50,707 bases of DNA from Candidatus Pseudoscillospira falkowii. Lineage in GTDB: Bacteria; Bacillota; Clostridia; Oscillospirales; Oscillospiraceae. The translations under genes were made by a program, and so were the position numbers. Below the pieces are notes generated by a model that saw only the letters and a list, made by a program, of their open reading frames with translations, did not search any database and was not told the origin of the DNA. Shown piece after piece: positions 1 through 8,343 of the stretch (positions are counted from its first letter, which is position 1; every line of letters starts with the position of its first letter). Location: assembly GCA_904374485.1 (NCBI GenBank), contig CAJFFX010000006.1, positions 1-50,707 of the forward strand, in the 5' to 3' direction.

Positions 1-2330
1 GCGTTGAGGGAAGGCTGACTCGTCAGGGAAGACATGGAGGAGATGGCGGCGTCCACGATGTCCACGCCCTCCTCGGCGGCCATGAGCAGGGCGGCCACCT
101 GATTGCCGGAGGTATCGTGGGTGTGGAGCTGGATGGGGATATCCAGGGCGTCCTTCAGGGCCTTGACCAGCTCCCGGGCAGCGTAGGGCTTCAGCAGGCC
201 CGCCATATCCTTGATGGCCACGGCGTGGCAGCCGCGTCTCTGCAGCTCCTTGGCCATGTCCACATAATATTTCAGCGTGTACTTTTCGCGGCTGGTGTCG
301 GACACGTCGCCGGTGTAGCAGATGGTGCCTTCGGCGAACTTGCCCTGCTTGACGACCTCGTCCAGCGCCACCTCCATGCCGGGCATCCAGTTTAGAGAGT
401 CAAAGACGCGGAACACGTCGATGCCACCCTGGGCCGCCAGACGCACGAATTCGCGGATGACGTTGTCGGGGTAGTTGGTGTAGCCCACGGCGTTGGCGCC
501 GCGCAGCAGCATCTGGAAGGGGATATTGGGAATCGCTTTGCGCAGCACGTCCAGCCGTTCCCAGGGGGACTCGTGGAGAAAGCGGTAGGCCACGTCGAAG
601 GTGGCGCCGCCCCACATTTCCAGGGAGAAGCAGCCGCTGAGGATCTTGGCCGTACCGTCGGCGGCGCGCATCATATCGCGGGTGCGCACCCGGGTGGCCA
701 GCAGAGACTGATGGGCGTCGCGCATGGTGGTGTCGCAGATCAGCAGGCGCTTTTCGTTCATCACCAGCTTGGACAGGGCCTCGGGGCCGTTCTGATCCAG
801 ATACTGCTTGAAGCCTGCGGGGATTTCGCCCTCCACATAGGGCACCCGGGCGGGCTCATACATTTTCGCACCGGCCACGGGGTCGTTGACCACCAGGTTG
901 CCGATGTATTCCAGCAGCTTGTTGGCCCGGTTGCGGGACTCGGAAATGTCGAACAGCTCCGGCGTTTCGTCGATGAATTTCGTGTAGCACTTGCCGGCCT
1001 GGAAGACGGGGTTCGTCAGGATATTGGCGATGAAGGCAATGTTGGTCTTCACGCCGCGCACGCGGGTCTCGCTCAGGGCGCGCAGGGCCTTGTGGCAGGC
1101 GCCGATGAAGGTGTTGTCGCAGCAGGTGATCTTCACCAGCAGGGAATCGTAATAGGGAGAGATGTAAGCGCCGGAGTAACCGTTGCCGCCGTCGAGACGG
1201 ATGCCGTAGCCGCCGGAGGAGCGGTAGGCCGTGATCTTGCCGGTGTCGGGGGCAAAGTTGTTGGCCGGGTCCTCGGTGGTCACGCGGCACTGGATGGCGT
1301 AGCCCCGGGGACGCACATCCTCCTGGCAGGTGATGCCGATCTCCGGATCGCTGAGGGGCTTGCCGGAGGCGATGAGCAGCTGGGCGCGCACCAGGTCCAC
1401 GCCGGTGACCATTTCGGTGACGGTGTGCTCCACCTGGATGCGGGGATTCATCTCGATGAAATAGTGGTGGCCCTGATTGTCCACCAGGAACTCCACGGTG
1501 CCGGCATTGACATAGTCCACGGCCTTGGCGATCTTCACCGCGTCGGCGCAGAGGGCCTGGCGCACCTTTTCATCCACGGAGAAGGCGGGGGTGAACTCCA
1601 CCACCTTCTGGAAGCGGCGCTGCAGGGAGCAGTCGCGCTCGTGAAGGTGGACCACATTGCCGTACTGGTCGGCCAGGATCTGCACCTCGATGTGCTTGGG
1701 CCGCTCCAGGAATTTTTCAATGAAGATGTCGGCGTTGCCGAAGGCTTTGGCGGCCTCGCCCTGGACCAGGTTGAAGGCGGGGATGACCTCCTCCTCGCTG
1801 TCGCAGCGGCGCATGCCGCGGCCGCCGCCGCCGGCGGCTGCCTTGAGCATGATGGGGAAGCCGTATTCCCTCGCTTTTTCCAGCGCTTCCTCGCCGTTCT
1901 TGAGAGGTTCAGTGCTGCCGGGGATGATGGGCACACCGCAGCGGATGGCCATTTCCTTGGCCGCCAGCTTGTCGCCCATCTGGGCCAGCACATGGGAGGG
2001 CGGGCCCACGAAGACGATGCCGTTTTCCTCGCAGGCGCGGGCAAACTCGGCGTTTTCAGACAAAAAGCCGTAGCCGGGGTGGATGGCGTCCACATGGCGG
2101 CGCTTGGCCAGATCGATGATAGCGGGAATATTCAGATAGGCGCCCAGGGGGCCCAGTTTTTCACTCATCTGGTAGGATTCGTCGGCCTTGGTGCGGAACA
2201 GGCTGTAGGTATCCTCTTTGGAATACATCGCCACAGTGCGCAGATCCAGGTCCGCGCAGGCGCGGAACACGCGGATGGCGATCTCGCCGCGGTTGGCCAC
2301 CAAAACTTTCTTGATCGGATGCTCGCTCAA
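1..2330 (-). CDS. pyc: Pyruvate carboxylase, 3' end outside window
   Basis: Biotin-dependent carboxylation of pyruvate to oxaloacetate, a cytoplasmic anaplerotic step. About 776 of the usual ~1150 residues are visible. The biotin carboxylase half (about residues 1-450) shows VANRGEIAIR near the start, HPGYGFLSEN near residue 80, the ATP-grasp glycine loop GGGGRGM near 165 and EMNPRIQVEHTVTE. The carboxyltransferase half begins around 520 with CDTTMRDAHQSL and runs to HTHDTSGN near 733. The biotinyl domain would lie beyond the left edge. The start is a TTG (2328-2330) nine bases after AAAGGAG; it gives the expected N-terminus, and no upstream ATG does. The order biotin carboxylase then carboxyltransferase in one chain separates it from acetyl-CoA carboxylase and from two-subunit oxaloacetate decarboxylase systems. 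It is transcribed alone from its own promoter. Confidence 0.97.
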   Translation of the reverse strand, partial: MSEHPIKKVLVANRGEIAIRVFRACADLDLRTVAMYSKEDTYSLFRTKADESYQMSEKLGPLGAYLNIPAIIDLAKRRHVDAIHPGYGFLSENAEFARACEENGIVFVGPPSHVLAQMGDKLAAKEMAIRCGVPIIPGSTEPLKNGEEALEKAREYGFPIMLKAAAGGGGRGMRRCDSEEEVIPAFNLVQGEAAKAFGNADIFIEKFLERPKHIEVQILADQYGNVVHLHERDCSLQRRFQKVVEFTPAFSVDEKVRQALCADAVKIAKAVDYVNAGTVEFLVDNQGHHYFIEMNPRIQVEHTVTEMVTGVDLVRAQLLIASGKPLSDPEIGITCQEDVRPRGYAIQCRVTTEDPANNFAPDTGKITAYRSSGGYGIRLDGGNGYSGAYISPYYDSLLVKITCCDNTFIGACHKALRALSETRVRGVKTNIAFIANILTNPVFQAGKCYTKFIDETPELFDISESRNRANKLLEYIGNLVVNDPVAGAKMYEPARVPYVEGEIPAGFKQYLDQNGPEALSKLVMNEKRLLICDTTMRDAHQSLLATRVRTRDMMRAADGTAKILSGCFSLEMWGGATFDVAYRFLHESPWERLDVLRKAIPNIPFQMLLRGANAVGYTNYPDNVIREFVRLAAQGGIDVFRVFDSLNWMPGMEVALDEVVKQGKFAEGTICYTGDVSDTSREKYTLKYYVDMAKELQRRGCHAVAIKDMAGLLKPYAARELVKALKDALDIPIQLHTHDTSGNQVAALLMAAEEGVDIVDAAISSMSSLTSQPSLN

Positions 2331-2385
2331 TCGTATCGTCTCCTTTCAGTTTGTGCCGGGCAATTCCCGGCTGTTTTTTCGCAAA

Positions 2386-2408
2386 CCGCCGCGCTTCCTG
2401 CGCGGCGG
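2386..2408 (-). other. GC-rich hairpin in pyc leader
   Basis: A 9-bp perfect stem (2386-2394 with 2400-2408) with a 5-base loop lies in the roughly 120-base untranslated leader of pyc, between its promoter and start. On the minus strand it is followed by TTTGCG and then an A-run, so it is not a convincing terminator. A second short stem (AGCCGGG/CCCGGC) follows just before the ribosome site. It may be a regulatory leader structure, but the sequence alone does not show its role. Confidence 0.4.
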
Positions 2409-2459
2409 ATACATCATTTTTCCGCACCCGGCTCCGCCGGACGCCGCATGTTATTTCAT

Positions 2460-2488
2460 AGTTTACCATACTAAATCGCATTCTGCAA
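2460..2488 (-). promoter_or_regulatory. Sigma-A-type promoter of pyc
   Basis: On the minus strand TTGCAG and TAAACT are separated by 17 bases, upstream of a leader of about 120 bases before the TTG start of pyc. The flanking 2410-2640 stretch is AT-rich and carries no plausible gene on either strand. Confidence 0.7.
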
Positions 2489-2690
2489 CACTAACATCCC
2501 AAAATTGCAAATTTTGCACGTTTTGACGAACCTATCCCTGCATTTTTGACGAATTATGCAGAATCGAACTTATTTTCCTGCTCCATCCGCCTTTCTGCAT
2601 CAAATTTCCATCAAAATTTCGTCCACCATGCGCGTCAAATCCTCCGTCCCAGGCAGACAAAAGGGTGGGGACAGCCCTTAAAACGATTGA

Positions 2691-2728
2691 AAAGACCTCG
2701 CCGCGCTTTTGCGCGGCGAGGTCTTTTT
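2691..2728. terminator. Strong hairpin terminator, works on either strand
   Basis: A 15-bp perfect stem (2692-2706 with 2711-2725) with a TTTT loop, flanked by A-runs on the left and T-runs on the right. It is the last of three hairpins between the ferredoxin gene and pyc. The 2331-2913 gap (583 bases) holds only these hairpins and the pyc promoter and leader. Confidence 0.75.
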
Positions 2729-2754
2729 ATCCTCCCCCCAAAGAAATGCGTCAA

Positions 2755-2786
2755 CAAAAAATTCCGCCGCCCGCAGGCGGCGGAAT
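2755..2786 (-). terminator. Intrinsic terminator of larA-molybdoenzyme operon
   Basis: An 11-bp stem (2761-2771 with 2776-2786, loop 4) is followed on the minus strand by a six-T run. It is the second hairpin downstream of the polyferredoxin gene. Confidence 0.7.
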
Positions 2787-2840
2787 CAATTAAAATCCGT
2801 CATTTTCAAGGACATGGGCCTCGGAAATGACTCCCTGCAT

Positions 2841-2878
2841 AAAAAACGGGCCGACAATTTCGCTTGCGAAATCGAGGC
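2841..2878 (-). terminator. First terminator after polyferredoxin gene
   Basis: The hairpin ATTTCG/CGAAAT (2857-2872), extended by GCC/GGC, is followed on the minus strand by six T. It sits 36 bases past the ferredoxin stop. Its stem is weaker than those of the two hairpins further downstream. Confidence 0.55.
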
Positions 2879-2913
2879 TTTTTTTCCATGAAAACCCCGC
2901 TTTTTTGAAAACG

Positions 2914-3342
2914 TCAGTTCGGCTCCCACTCCAGCGCCTGCTGGGGGCAGGATTCCACGCACACGGGCACCAGACCCCGGCGCACCCGGTCGATGCAGCC
3001 GTCGCACTTCTGGATGACGTGGTTCACATCGAAAAACACAGCGCCGAAGGGGCAGGCCGCCGCGCACTTTCCGCAGCCGATGCAGGGGGCGTTGTCGTGG
3101 ATGACGATGCCCGTTTCCGTATCCCGCAGGATGCTGCCCGTGGGACAGACGGTGGCGCAGCGGGTGGTGACGCAGTGGAAGCAGCTCTGGGAGTTGAAGT
3201 CCAGCTGCAGCTCGCCGCCCTCCACGCGCTCCTTGCGCACGATCTTGCGCAGCAGGGGCGGCTGGATGTCCTTTTCATCCATGCAGGCCACGGCGCAGGC
3301 GCCGCAGCCGGTGCATTTGCGCACCTCGCAGTGAATGCCCAT
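2914..3342 (-). CDS. 4Fe-4S polyferredoxin, electron-transfer subunit of molybdoenzyme
   Basis: Small (142 aa) iron-sulfur protein of the HycB/FdhB/DmsB type that passes electrons to or from the catalytic molybdopterin subunit. Cysteine groups are CTGCGACAVAC (about 10-20), CFHC...C..VC (54-66), CIGCGKCAAAC (87-98) and CDGC...C...C (113-130), enough for four [4Fe-4S] clusters. There is no signal peptide or membrane anchor, so it should be cytoplasmic. The start follows GGAGG on the minus strand, and the gene begins 12 bases after the stop of the molybdoenzyme, so the two are co-translated. Its own electron partner (hydrogenase, NADH module or menaquinone subunit) is not encoded nearby. Confidence 0.9.
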   Translation of the reverse strand: MGIHCEVRKCTGCGACAVACMDEKDIQPPLLRKIVRKERVEGGELQLDFNSQSCFHCVTTRCATVCPTGSILRDTETGIVIHDNAPCIGCGKCAAACPFGAVFFDVNHVIQKCDGCIDRVRRGLVPVCVESCPQQALEWEPN

Positions 3343-3354
3343 AGAAACACCTCC

Positions 3355-5457
3355 TTACGCTTTGCTGATCCGGCAGCTCATGGCCCGCAGGGCCGGGATG
3401 CCGGAGCAGGGATCGACAACGTTTTCCGGCAGGATGGCACAGATGTCCGCCTCCTCGTAATCCGGCAGCACCGCCGCCATGCCCCGCTGGATGCTGCGGG
3501 TCAGCTGGGCCAGCATCTGCACGGCCCCCAGGGGCGTGCGGATCTCCACCATGTCGCCCTGAGCGATGCCCAGGACCTTGGCGTCGTCGGGGTGCAGTTC
3601 CACCGCCGGGGCGGGCTGCATAGCCCGGATCCAGGCGATGCGGTGGGTGCGGGAATGGAAGCCGAAGGTCTGGCGGTTGCCCACCGACAGCAGGAAGGGC
3701 CAGTCCCGACTCTCCCCAGCGCTCCGGGGCGGGACATACTCCGGCAGCGCATCAAAGCCTGCCCGGCTCATCAGCGTGGAGCGCAGCTCATAGCGGCCGC
3801 TGGGCGTATGGAAGCCGGCGGCGGTATACTCGCCGGGAATGTAGGGCTCCTGGGCCAGCTGAATGGGCTCAGGGGCGTTTTTCAGAATATCCAGGGACAG
3901 GTCCATCCGGGAGAGCCACTCGTCGTAAAGATGGGACGGTCCGGCGCACAGCAGCCGGTCCTCCGGCGTGATGCGGCGGGCCAGCGCACAGAGGATGTCC
4001 AGATCGCTGCGGGCGTCGCCCAGGGGGGCGATCACCGCGGGAGTGTAATAGATTTTGTGCTCCGGTGTGACATGGAGCATCTCCCGCTCGAACGAGGAGC
4101 AGGCCGGCAGCACGATGTCGGCATACTTTGCCGTGCGGGTCATGAACAGATCCACGTCCACGAAGAAATCCAGCGACTGCAGGGCGTCGGCCCAGCTGCC
4201 GTCGTTGGGAAATTCGCTCATATTGAGGCCCAGGGCGCACAGGGCGCGGATAGGGTACGGCGTCCCCTGGCGGATCTGGCGGGGCAGGTCCGCCATGTGG
4301 CACTGGCCGGTGAAGCGGGTGAACAAGGGGTAATGGCCCGCCCCCGCCGGGGCGCGGGCGCCCTCGCCGGGCGCGCCCTCGGCATAGCCGCTGACAAATT
4401 TCCGCAGCACCCGGTCCTCCAGGGCGGGGCGCATCTGGGGCAGCATGCCGCCGCGCACATCGTAATTGCCGGTGATGACGCACAGCGCCTCGATGGCCCG
4501 GCAGGTCTGCACGCCGCCGCGCATCTGGGAAAAGGCTCCCTCGGACACGATCATAGCCAGCGGGCCGTTGCGCATGATCATGTGGGCCGCCGCCTCCAGC
4601 TGCTGGGCGCTGACCCCCGTCAGCTCCTCCACCCGCTCGGGGGTAAAATCGCTGACATAGGCGCGGTATTCAAAATAGCCCTGGACATGCTGTTCCACAT
4701 AATTTTTGTCCACCCAGCCGTTTTCGATGAAGATGCGGCCCAGGCCGCACGCCAGGGCAGCGTCGGTCCCCGGGCGGGGACGCAGGTGCAGGTCCGCCAG
4801 ACGGCAGGTGCTGACGGTGACCCGGGGGTCCACGGCGATGACCTTGGCGCCCCGCTTTTGGGTGAGCACCGGGTTGACCACGGTGTTGCCCTTGTTGTAG
4901 GGGTTGCAGCCCCACATGATCACCACGCCGGCATGCTCGATGTCCGGCCGGCAGGTGCAGCCCGCCGCCGCCTGGGATGCGATGGCCACTCCGGCGCGCT
5001 GGCACTGCCAGCTGCTGCCGTAATTCACGCTGCCAAAGGACCGGGCCATGCGCTGCAGCACCGCCCGGTTCCAGGGGTTGCCGCCGCTGGTGAAGGCCAC
5101 GGCGCTGCCGTCGTAGCGCCGGCGGCACCCCAGCAGGCGCTTGCCGACCTCGTCCAGAGCCTCCTCCCAGGAGATGGGCTCGAACTTCCCTTCGCCCCGG
5201 CCGCCGCAGCGCCGCAGGGGCGTTTTGATGCGCTCTTCATGGTAGATATAGGGTCGGTTGGCATGGCCCCGGGCACAGAGATACCCGTTGCCGAAGGCCG
5301 GGTCCTTGCAGCCCGTCACCTTGATGACTTTCCCGTTTTCGATATACACGTCGATATTGCACCCGGCGCTGCAAATGTCGCACACCGTGCGGCGGACGCG
5401 AATGCTGTTGTCCGGCGAAGGGATCTTCGCCCCACGATACGGCTTTTTCTCCGTCAT
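3355..5457 (-). CDS. Molybdopterin oxidoreductase (DMSO reductase family)
   Basis: Catalytic subunit (700 aa) of a DMSO-reductase-family enzyme carrying a bis-molybdopterin cofactor and one N-terminal [4Fe-4S] cluster: C-x2-C-x3-C then C about 27 residues on (TVCDICSAGC...LCARG, residues ~25-62). The likely metal ligand is the Cys in SSWQCQRAG near residue 150; there is no in-frame TGA, so it is not a selenoprotein. The C-terminal molydopterin-binding domain (about 580-695) has VELHPDDAKVLGI and GDMVEIRTPLG. No Tat signal is present, so it should be cytoplasmic. I chose the ATG at 5455-5457 because AGGGAGG lies eight bases upstream; an ATG 39 bases further out lacks a site. It resembles the thiosulfate/polysulfide reductase, formate dehydrogenase and acetylene hydratase branches; the substrate cannot be read from sequence. 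Confidence 0.9.
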   Translation of the reverse strand: MTEKKPYRGAKIPSPDNSIRVRRTVCDICSAGCNIDVYIENGKVIKVTGCKDPAFGNGYLCARGHANRPYIYHEERIKTPLRRCGGRGEGKFEPISWEEALDEVGKRLLGCRRRYDGSAVAFTSGGNPWNRAVLQRMARSFGSVNYGSSWQCQRAGVAIASQAAAGCTCRPDIEHAGVVIMWGCNPYNKGNTVVNPVLTQKRGAKVIAVDPRVTVSTCRLADLHLRPRPGTDAALACGLGRIFIENGWVDKNYVEQHVQGYFEYRAYVSDFTPERVEELTGVSAQQLEAAAHMIMRNGPLAMIVSEGAFSQMRGGVQTCRAIEALCVITGNYDVRGGMLPQMRPALEDRVLRKFVSGYAEGAPGEGARAPAGAGHYPLFTRFTGQCHMADLPRQIRQGTPYPIRALCALGLNMSEFPNDGSWADALQSLDFFVDVDLFMTRTAKYADIVLPACSSFEREMLHVTPEHKIYYTPAVIAPLGDARSDLDILCALARRITPEDRLLCAGPSHLYDEWLSRMDLSLDILKNAPEPIQLAQEPYIPGEYTAAGFHTPSGRYELRSTLMSRAGFDALPEYVPPRSAGESRDWPFLLSVGNRQTFGFHSRTHRIAWIRAMQPAPAVELHPDDAKVLGIAQGDMVEIRTPLGAVQMLAQLTRSIQRGMAAVLPDYEEADICAILPENVVDPCSGIPALRAMSCRISKA

Positions 5458-5502
5458 AAAGCCTGCCTCCCTCTTTTGCTGCTCTCTCTTTTCCATTCAC
5501 CC

Positions 5503-6153
5503 TCAGGTCAAAAGGCGCACGCCCCGCCAGGTGCAGTCCGGCAGAACGGCCGCAGCCACAATGGCCCGGGAGCGGATCTTTTCCACGGGCACATAGGGGT
5601 CCGCCCAGGCCCGGCTGTCCTGGGAATTGGTGCGGTTGTCGCCCATCACGAAAATGCACCCCTCGGGCACCTCGAACCGGTCGCTCATGCCGGTGACATA
5701 GGTGCAGCCCTGCATTTCCGGCTGGAGATAATCCTCCTCCAGCGCTTCGCCGTTGACATAGACGTAGCCGCCCTCCAGGGTGACCACGTCGCCGGGCAGG
5801 CCGATGACCCGCTTGACCATCAAATCGCCAAACTGGTCGCTGTAGAACATGACGATGTTCCCACGGTCCGGGGTGGGATCGCCGAAGAAATAGGGCAGCC
5901 GCCAGCCCAGAAAACCGGAGCCTTTGGGCAGCGTGGGCTCCATGGACGACGACGGCACCCAGGCCGCGGAAAAAATGACGCCCAGCAGCAGACACATGGT
6001 CACGATGGGCACGATGATATAGCCCGTCGCATCCCAGATGCGGCGCAGCGCCGCCTTTTGGGCCGATTCCTCCGGCGCGGCGGCGGTCTGGGCCGTCTTT
6101 GCCTCCGTCTGCTGCGCCCGGGCGCTCTGTTTCGTTTTCTTCTGATGACTCAT
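5503..6153 (-). CDS. lepB: Signal peptidase I
   Basis: Membrane serine protease (216 aa) that removes signal peptides from exported proteins. After a hydrophilic Q/A/E-rich N-terminus of about 40 residues there is one transmembrane segment (about 44-64). The catalytic serine is Ser70 in PSSSMEP and the general-base lysine is Lys114 in VKRVIGLPGD. The conserved GDNRTNSQDSR box is present near the end. Length and single membrane pass fit Gram-positive SipS-type enzymes. It lies between larA (42-base gap) and the molybdoenzyme (45-base gap) in the same direction. Neither partner needs export, so the linkage is probably one of shared transcription rather than function. Confidence 0.96.
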   Translation of the reverse strand: MSHQKKTKQSARAQQTEAKTAQTAAAPEESAQKAALRRIWDATGYIIVPIVTMCLLLGVIFSAAWVPSSSMEPTLPKGSGFLGWRLPYFFGDPTPDRGNIVMFYSDQFGDLMVKRVIGLPGDVVTLEGGYVYVNGEALEEDYLQPEMQGCTYVTGMSDRFEVPEGCIFVMGDNRTNSQDSRAWADPYVPVEKIRSRAIVAAAVLPDCTWRGVRLLT

Positions 6154-6195
6154 GGCAAAAAAGATCCTTTCGGGAATTTGTTTCGCTGCATGCCC

Positions 6196-7452
6196 TCAGG
6201 GCTGCACGCAGGGCAGGGTGCTGCCGCCATAGGGCATGGCCAGCACCGCGGCTTCCGGCCCGCATTTTGCAAGGGCCGCGTCCAGCGCCGCCTGAGCCGA
6301 GGGGAAGGGCGTCATGAAAAGGCCGCGCACATCCGCGTCTTTCCAGTCGCTGACGAGGTAAATGTCACAGCGCTCCTCCACCAGAGCGATGGCCGCAGCC
6401 TTGTGGCCGCCCAGGGTAAAGTCGGCCCGCAGGCGCTCGATGAGGGCGCGGGGGCTTTTCGCCGTCCGGAACCACTCCTCGAACACGGCCTCGCCGAAGC
6501 CCTCCTTGGCGCAGCCGATGAGCACGATGACGCCGCCATCCTTCACGGCATGAGCCGCGTTGTCCAGGGCCTTCTGCAGCTGATAGAGGTTCGCGTCCTT
6601 GGGCGCGCCGCCCTGGCTCACCAGGACGATGTCCGCCTTGGCGGGGATGGGGGCGCGGTAGAACTTCTCCAGAAACGCGCAGCCTGCCCGGTGGGCCTGC
6701 GTCACATCGCCGGCCACGGCGTGGACGATGTGCTTGTGGGCGTCCAGCACCACGTTGACGATGTAGTCCGCCCCCACGATGGCCGCGGCCTCCTCCAGAT
6801 CCTCCCGCACGGGGTTGCCCTCCAGCACGCCGGCTTTCGCACCGGGCTCGGCCATGTGGCTGTGGTTGCAGCGGATGGCCGCCCGGGTGGAAACGCCGGG
6901 CATCAGGGCCTTGGCCCCGCCGCTGAAACCGGCGAAATAATGAAACTCGATATTGCCCAGCAGGATGCGCCGGTCGGCCTCTGCCACGGCGCGCATGATC
7001 TCCACGGGCGTGCCCCGGCGGGTGACGCCAACGGTGACGGTGTCCTCCGGATCGGAATCGACGCAGGCGATCTTCCCCCAGGCTGCTTCGCCGGCCAGAC
7101 GGCGGCGCTCCTCCTCCGTGTGGGCGCGGTGGACGCCCCGGGCGAACACCAGCGTCACGTCCTCCGGCGCGGCCCCGGCGGCCCACAGCTCCTCCAGCAC
7201 CGCCGGCAGCACCTTCCAGGTAGGCATGGGGCGGGAAACGTCCGAGGTGACGATGGCGATCTTCTCCCCGGGCCGGACCACGGCGCGCAGAGCCGGCGCG
7301 CCGATGGGGTTTGCCAGGGCGGCGCGGACGATATCCTCCTCTGCGCCCGCCGCCGGCGCAGCGGCGCCCTGGGGCTCCAGCACGGCCAGCAGCCGCTCTT
7401 CCGGCACCGTCACGTGCTGCACCGTCGTATCGTATCCGAATTCCAGTTCCAT
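6196..7452 (-). CDS. larA: LarA-family nickel-pincer 2-hydroxyacid racemase
   Basis: Lactate racemase family (DUF2088), 418 aa, interconverting D and L forms of lactate or another 2-hydroxyacid with a nickel-pincer nucleotide cofactor. The residues known in Lactobacillus plantarum LarA have clear equivalents: His108 (GVHR), His171 (EFHYFAGF), Lys181 (GGAKALMPG, the cofactor-linked lysine) and His197 (CNHSHM). The start at 7450-7452 is chosen because AAAGGAG lies nine bases upstream; an in-frame start 66 bases further out has no site. The cofactor synthesis genes larB, larC and larE are not in the window. LarA homologues act on several 2-hydroxyacids, so lactate is likely but not proved. Confidence 0.88.
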   Translation of the reverse strand: MELEFGYDTTVQHVTVPEERLLAVLEPQGAAAPAAGAEEDIVRAALANPIGAPALRAVVRPGEKIAIVTSDVSRPMPTWKVLPAVLEELWAAGAAPEDVTLVFARGVHRAHTEEERRRLAGEAAWGKIACVDSDPEDTVTVGVTRRGTPVEIMRAVAEADRRILLGNIEFHYFAGFSGGAKALMPGVSTRAAIRCNHSHMAEPGAKAGVLEGNPVREDLEEAAAIVGADYIVNVVLDAHKHIVHAVAGDVTQAHRAGCAFLEKFYRAPIPAKADIVLVSQGGAPKDANLYQLQKALDNAAHAVKDGGVIVLIGCAKEGFGEAVFEEWFRTAKSPRALIERLRADFTLGGHKAAAIALVEERCDIYLVSDWKDADVRGLFMTPFPSAQAALDAALAKCGPEAAVLAMPYGGSTLPCVQP

Positions 7453-7508
7453 GGTCCGCCGCTCCTTTATGCCCCGGAGGGGACAAAACTTTGTTGATAA
7501 TTTATCAT

Positions 7509-7537
7509 AGTATAGCAAAACAAGTTTCCGCTGTAAA
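7509..7537 (-). promoter_or_regulatory. Sigma-A promoter of larA operon
   Basis: Minus-strand TTTACA, 17-base spacer, TATACT with an extended TG before the -10. It lies about 55 bases before the larA start and should drive larA-lepB-molybdoenzyme-ferredoxin as one transcript, because the gaps are 12-45 bases. Confidence 0.8.
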
Positions 7538-7599
7538 GAAAGGCAGGGCGGGCGGGAGAAGAAAATTTTGACGATTTTTTTATATTGCGATCTGCGGCT

Positions 7600-7628
7600 T
7601 TACTCCGCCGCCGTCTTCGTGCTATAAT
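7600..7628 (+). promoter_or_regulatory. Promoter of radical SAM/hemZ operon
   Basis: Plus-strand TTACTC, 17-base spacer, consensus TATAAT preceded by TG. It is divergent from the larA promoter and about 85 bases upstream of the first gene. Confidence 0.7.
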
Positions 7629-7711
7629 AAATAATGTATTGCCATCCCCCGGGACGGCGGACGCTTCCGGCGGCAGCCGGAACACCTTTTACGATACGGG
7701 AAGTGCAAACA

Positions 7712-8308
7712 ATGACCATTACCTACAGTTATGGAACGAATCTCTACGTCAACACCACCAACCGCTGCGATATGCACTGCGATTTCTGCCTGCGCCAAAG
7801 CGGCGACGGGGTGGGAGAAGCCGACAGCCTCTGGCTCGAGCGGGAACCCACCCGGGAGGAGATCCTTGCCGACATTCAAAAGCGGGACCTCTCCCAATAT
7901 AAGGAGCTGGTGTTCTGCGGCTACGGCGAACCTTCCTACCGCCTGCACGACATTCTCTGGGTCTGCGACCGGGTGAAGGAAGTTTCCGCCATCCCCATCC
8001 GCATGGACACCAATGGCCACGCGAACCTGATCTGGGGTGAGGACGTGGCGCCCCTTTTTCAGGGCCGGTTCGACACCGTGTCCATCTCCCTCAACGCCCG
8101 GGACGCCGCGACTTATGAAACGCGCTGCGCGCCGGACTACCCCGGCAGCTACGAGGCCATGCTGGCTTTTGCCAAAGAGATCCAGACCTATGTGCCCCGG
8201 GTGATCCTCTCCGTGGTGGACTGCATCAGCCCCGCGGAGATCGAGGACTGCCGGAAAGTCTGCGCCGAAACCGGCGCGGAATACCGGGTGCGCGTTTTCG
8301 GCAGCTGA
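7712..8308 (+). CDS. TatD-associated radical SAM protein
   Basis: Short (198 aa) radical SAM protein with the cluster motif C-x3-C-x2-C at Cys19, Cys23 and Cys26 (TNRCDMHCDFC), followed by GYGEPSYR and RMDTNGHANL, typical of the small family usually found fused or adjacent to TatD nucleases. Here no tatD gene is adjacent; the next gene is a metallo-beta-lactamase fold hydrolase. The ATG at 7712 was chosen because the radical SAM fold begins right after it, although the ribosome site is weak (GGGAAG). The reaction catalysed by this family is not established. Confidence 0.85.
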   Translation: MTITYSYGTNLYVNTTNRCDMHCDFCLRQSGDGVGEADSLWLEREPTREEILADIQKRDLSQYKELVFCGYGEPSYRLHDILWVCDRVKEVSAIPIRMDTNGHANLIWGEDVAPLFQGRFDTVSISLNARDAATYETRCAPDYPGSYEAMLAFAKEIQTYVPRVILSVVDCISPAEIEDCRKVCAETGAEYRVRVFGS

Positions 8309-8343
8309 AGGAACGAGCGAACGATCGAAGGAGGACGACTTTT

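Noticed and set aside
2386-2408. Known riboswitch in the pyc leader
   Set aside because: Only simple stems are visible; no conserved riboswitch core could be recognised.
573-2474. A 633-codon plus-strand frame opposite pyruvate carboxylase
   Set aside because: It is the antisense shadow of pyc; the encoded sequence has no recognisable family and no ribosome site.
3355-5457. Selenocysteine in the molybdoenzyme
   Set aside because: The metal-ligand position reads Cys and no in-frame TGA is present.
2827-7497. A 1556-codon plus-strand open frame opposite the larA-molybdoenzyme operon
   Set aside because: Its translation is H/G/A-rich without motifs, and it mirrors four well-supported minus-strand genes. 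Long antisense frames are expected in GC-rich DNA.
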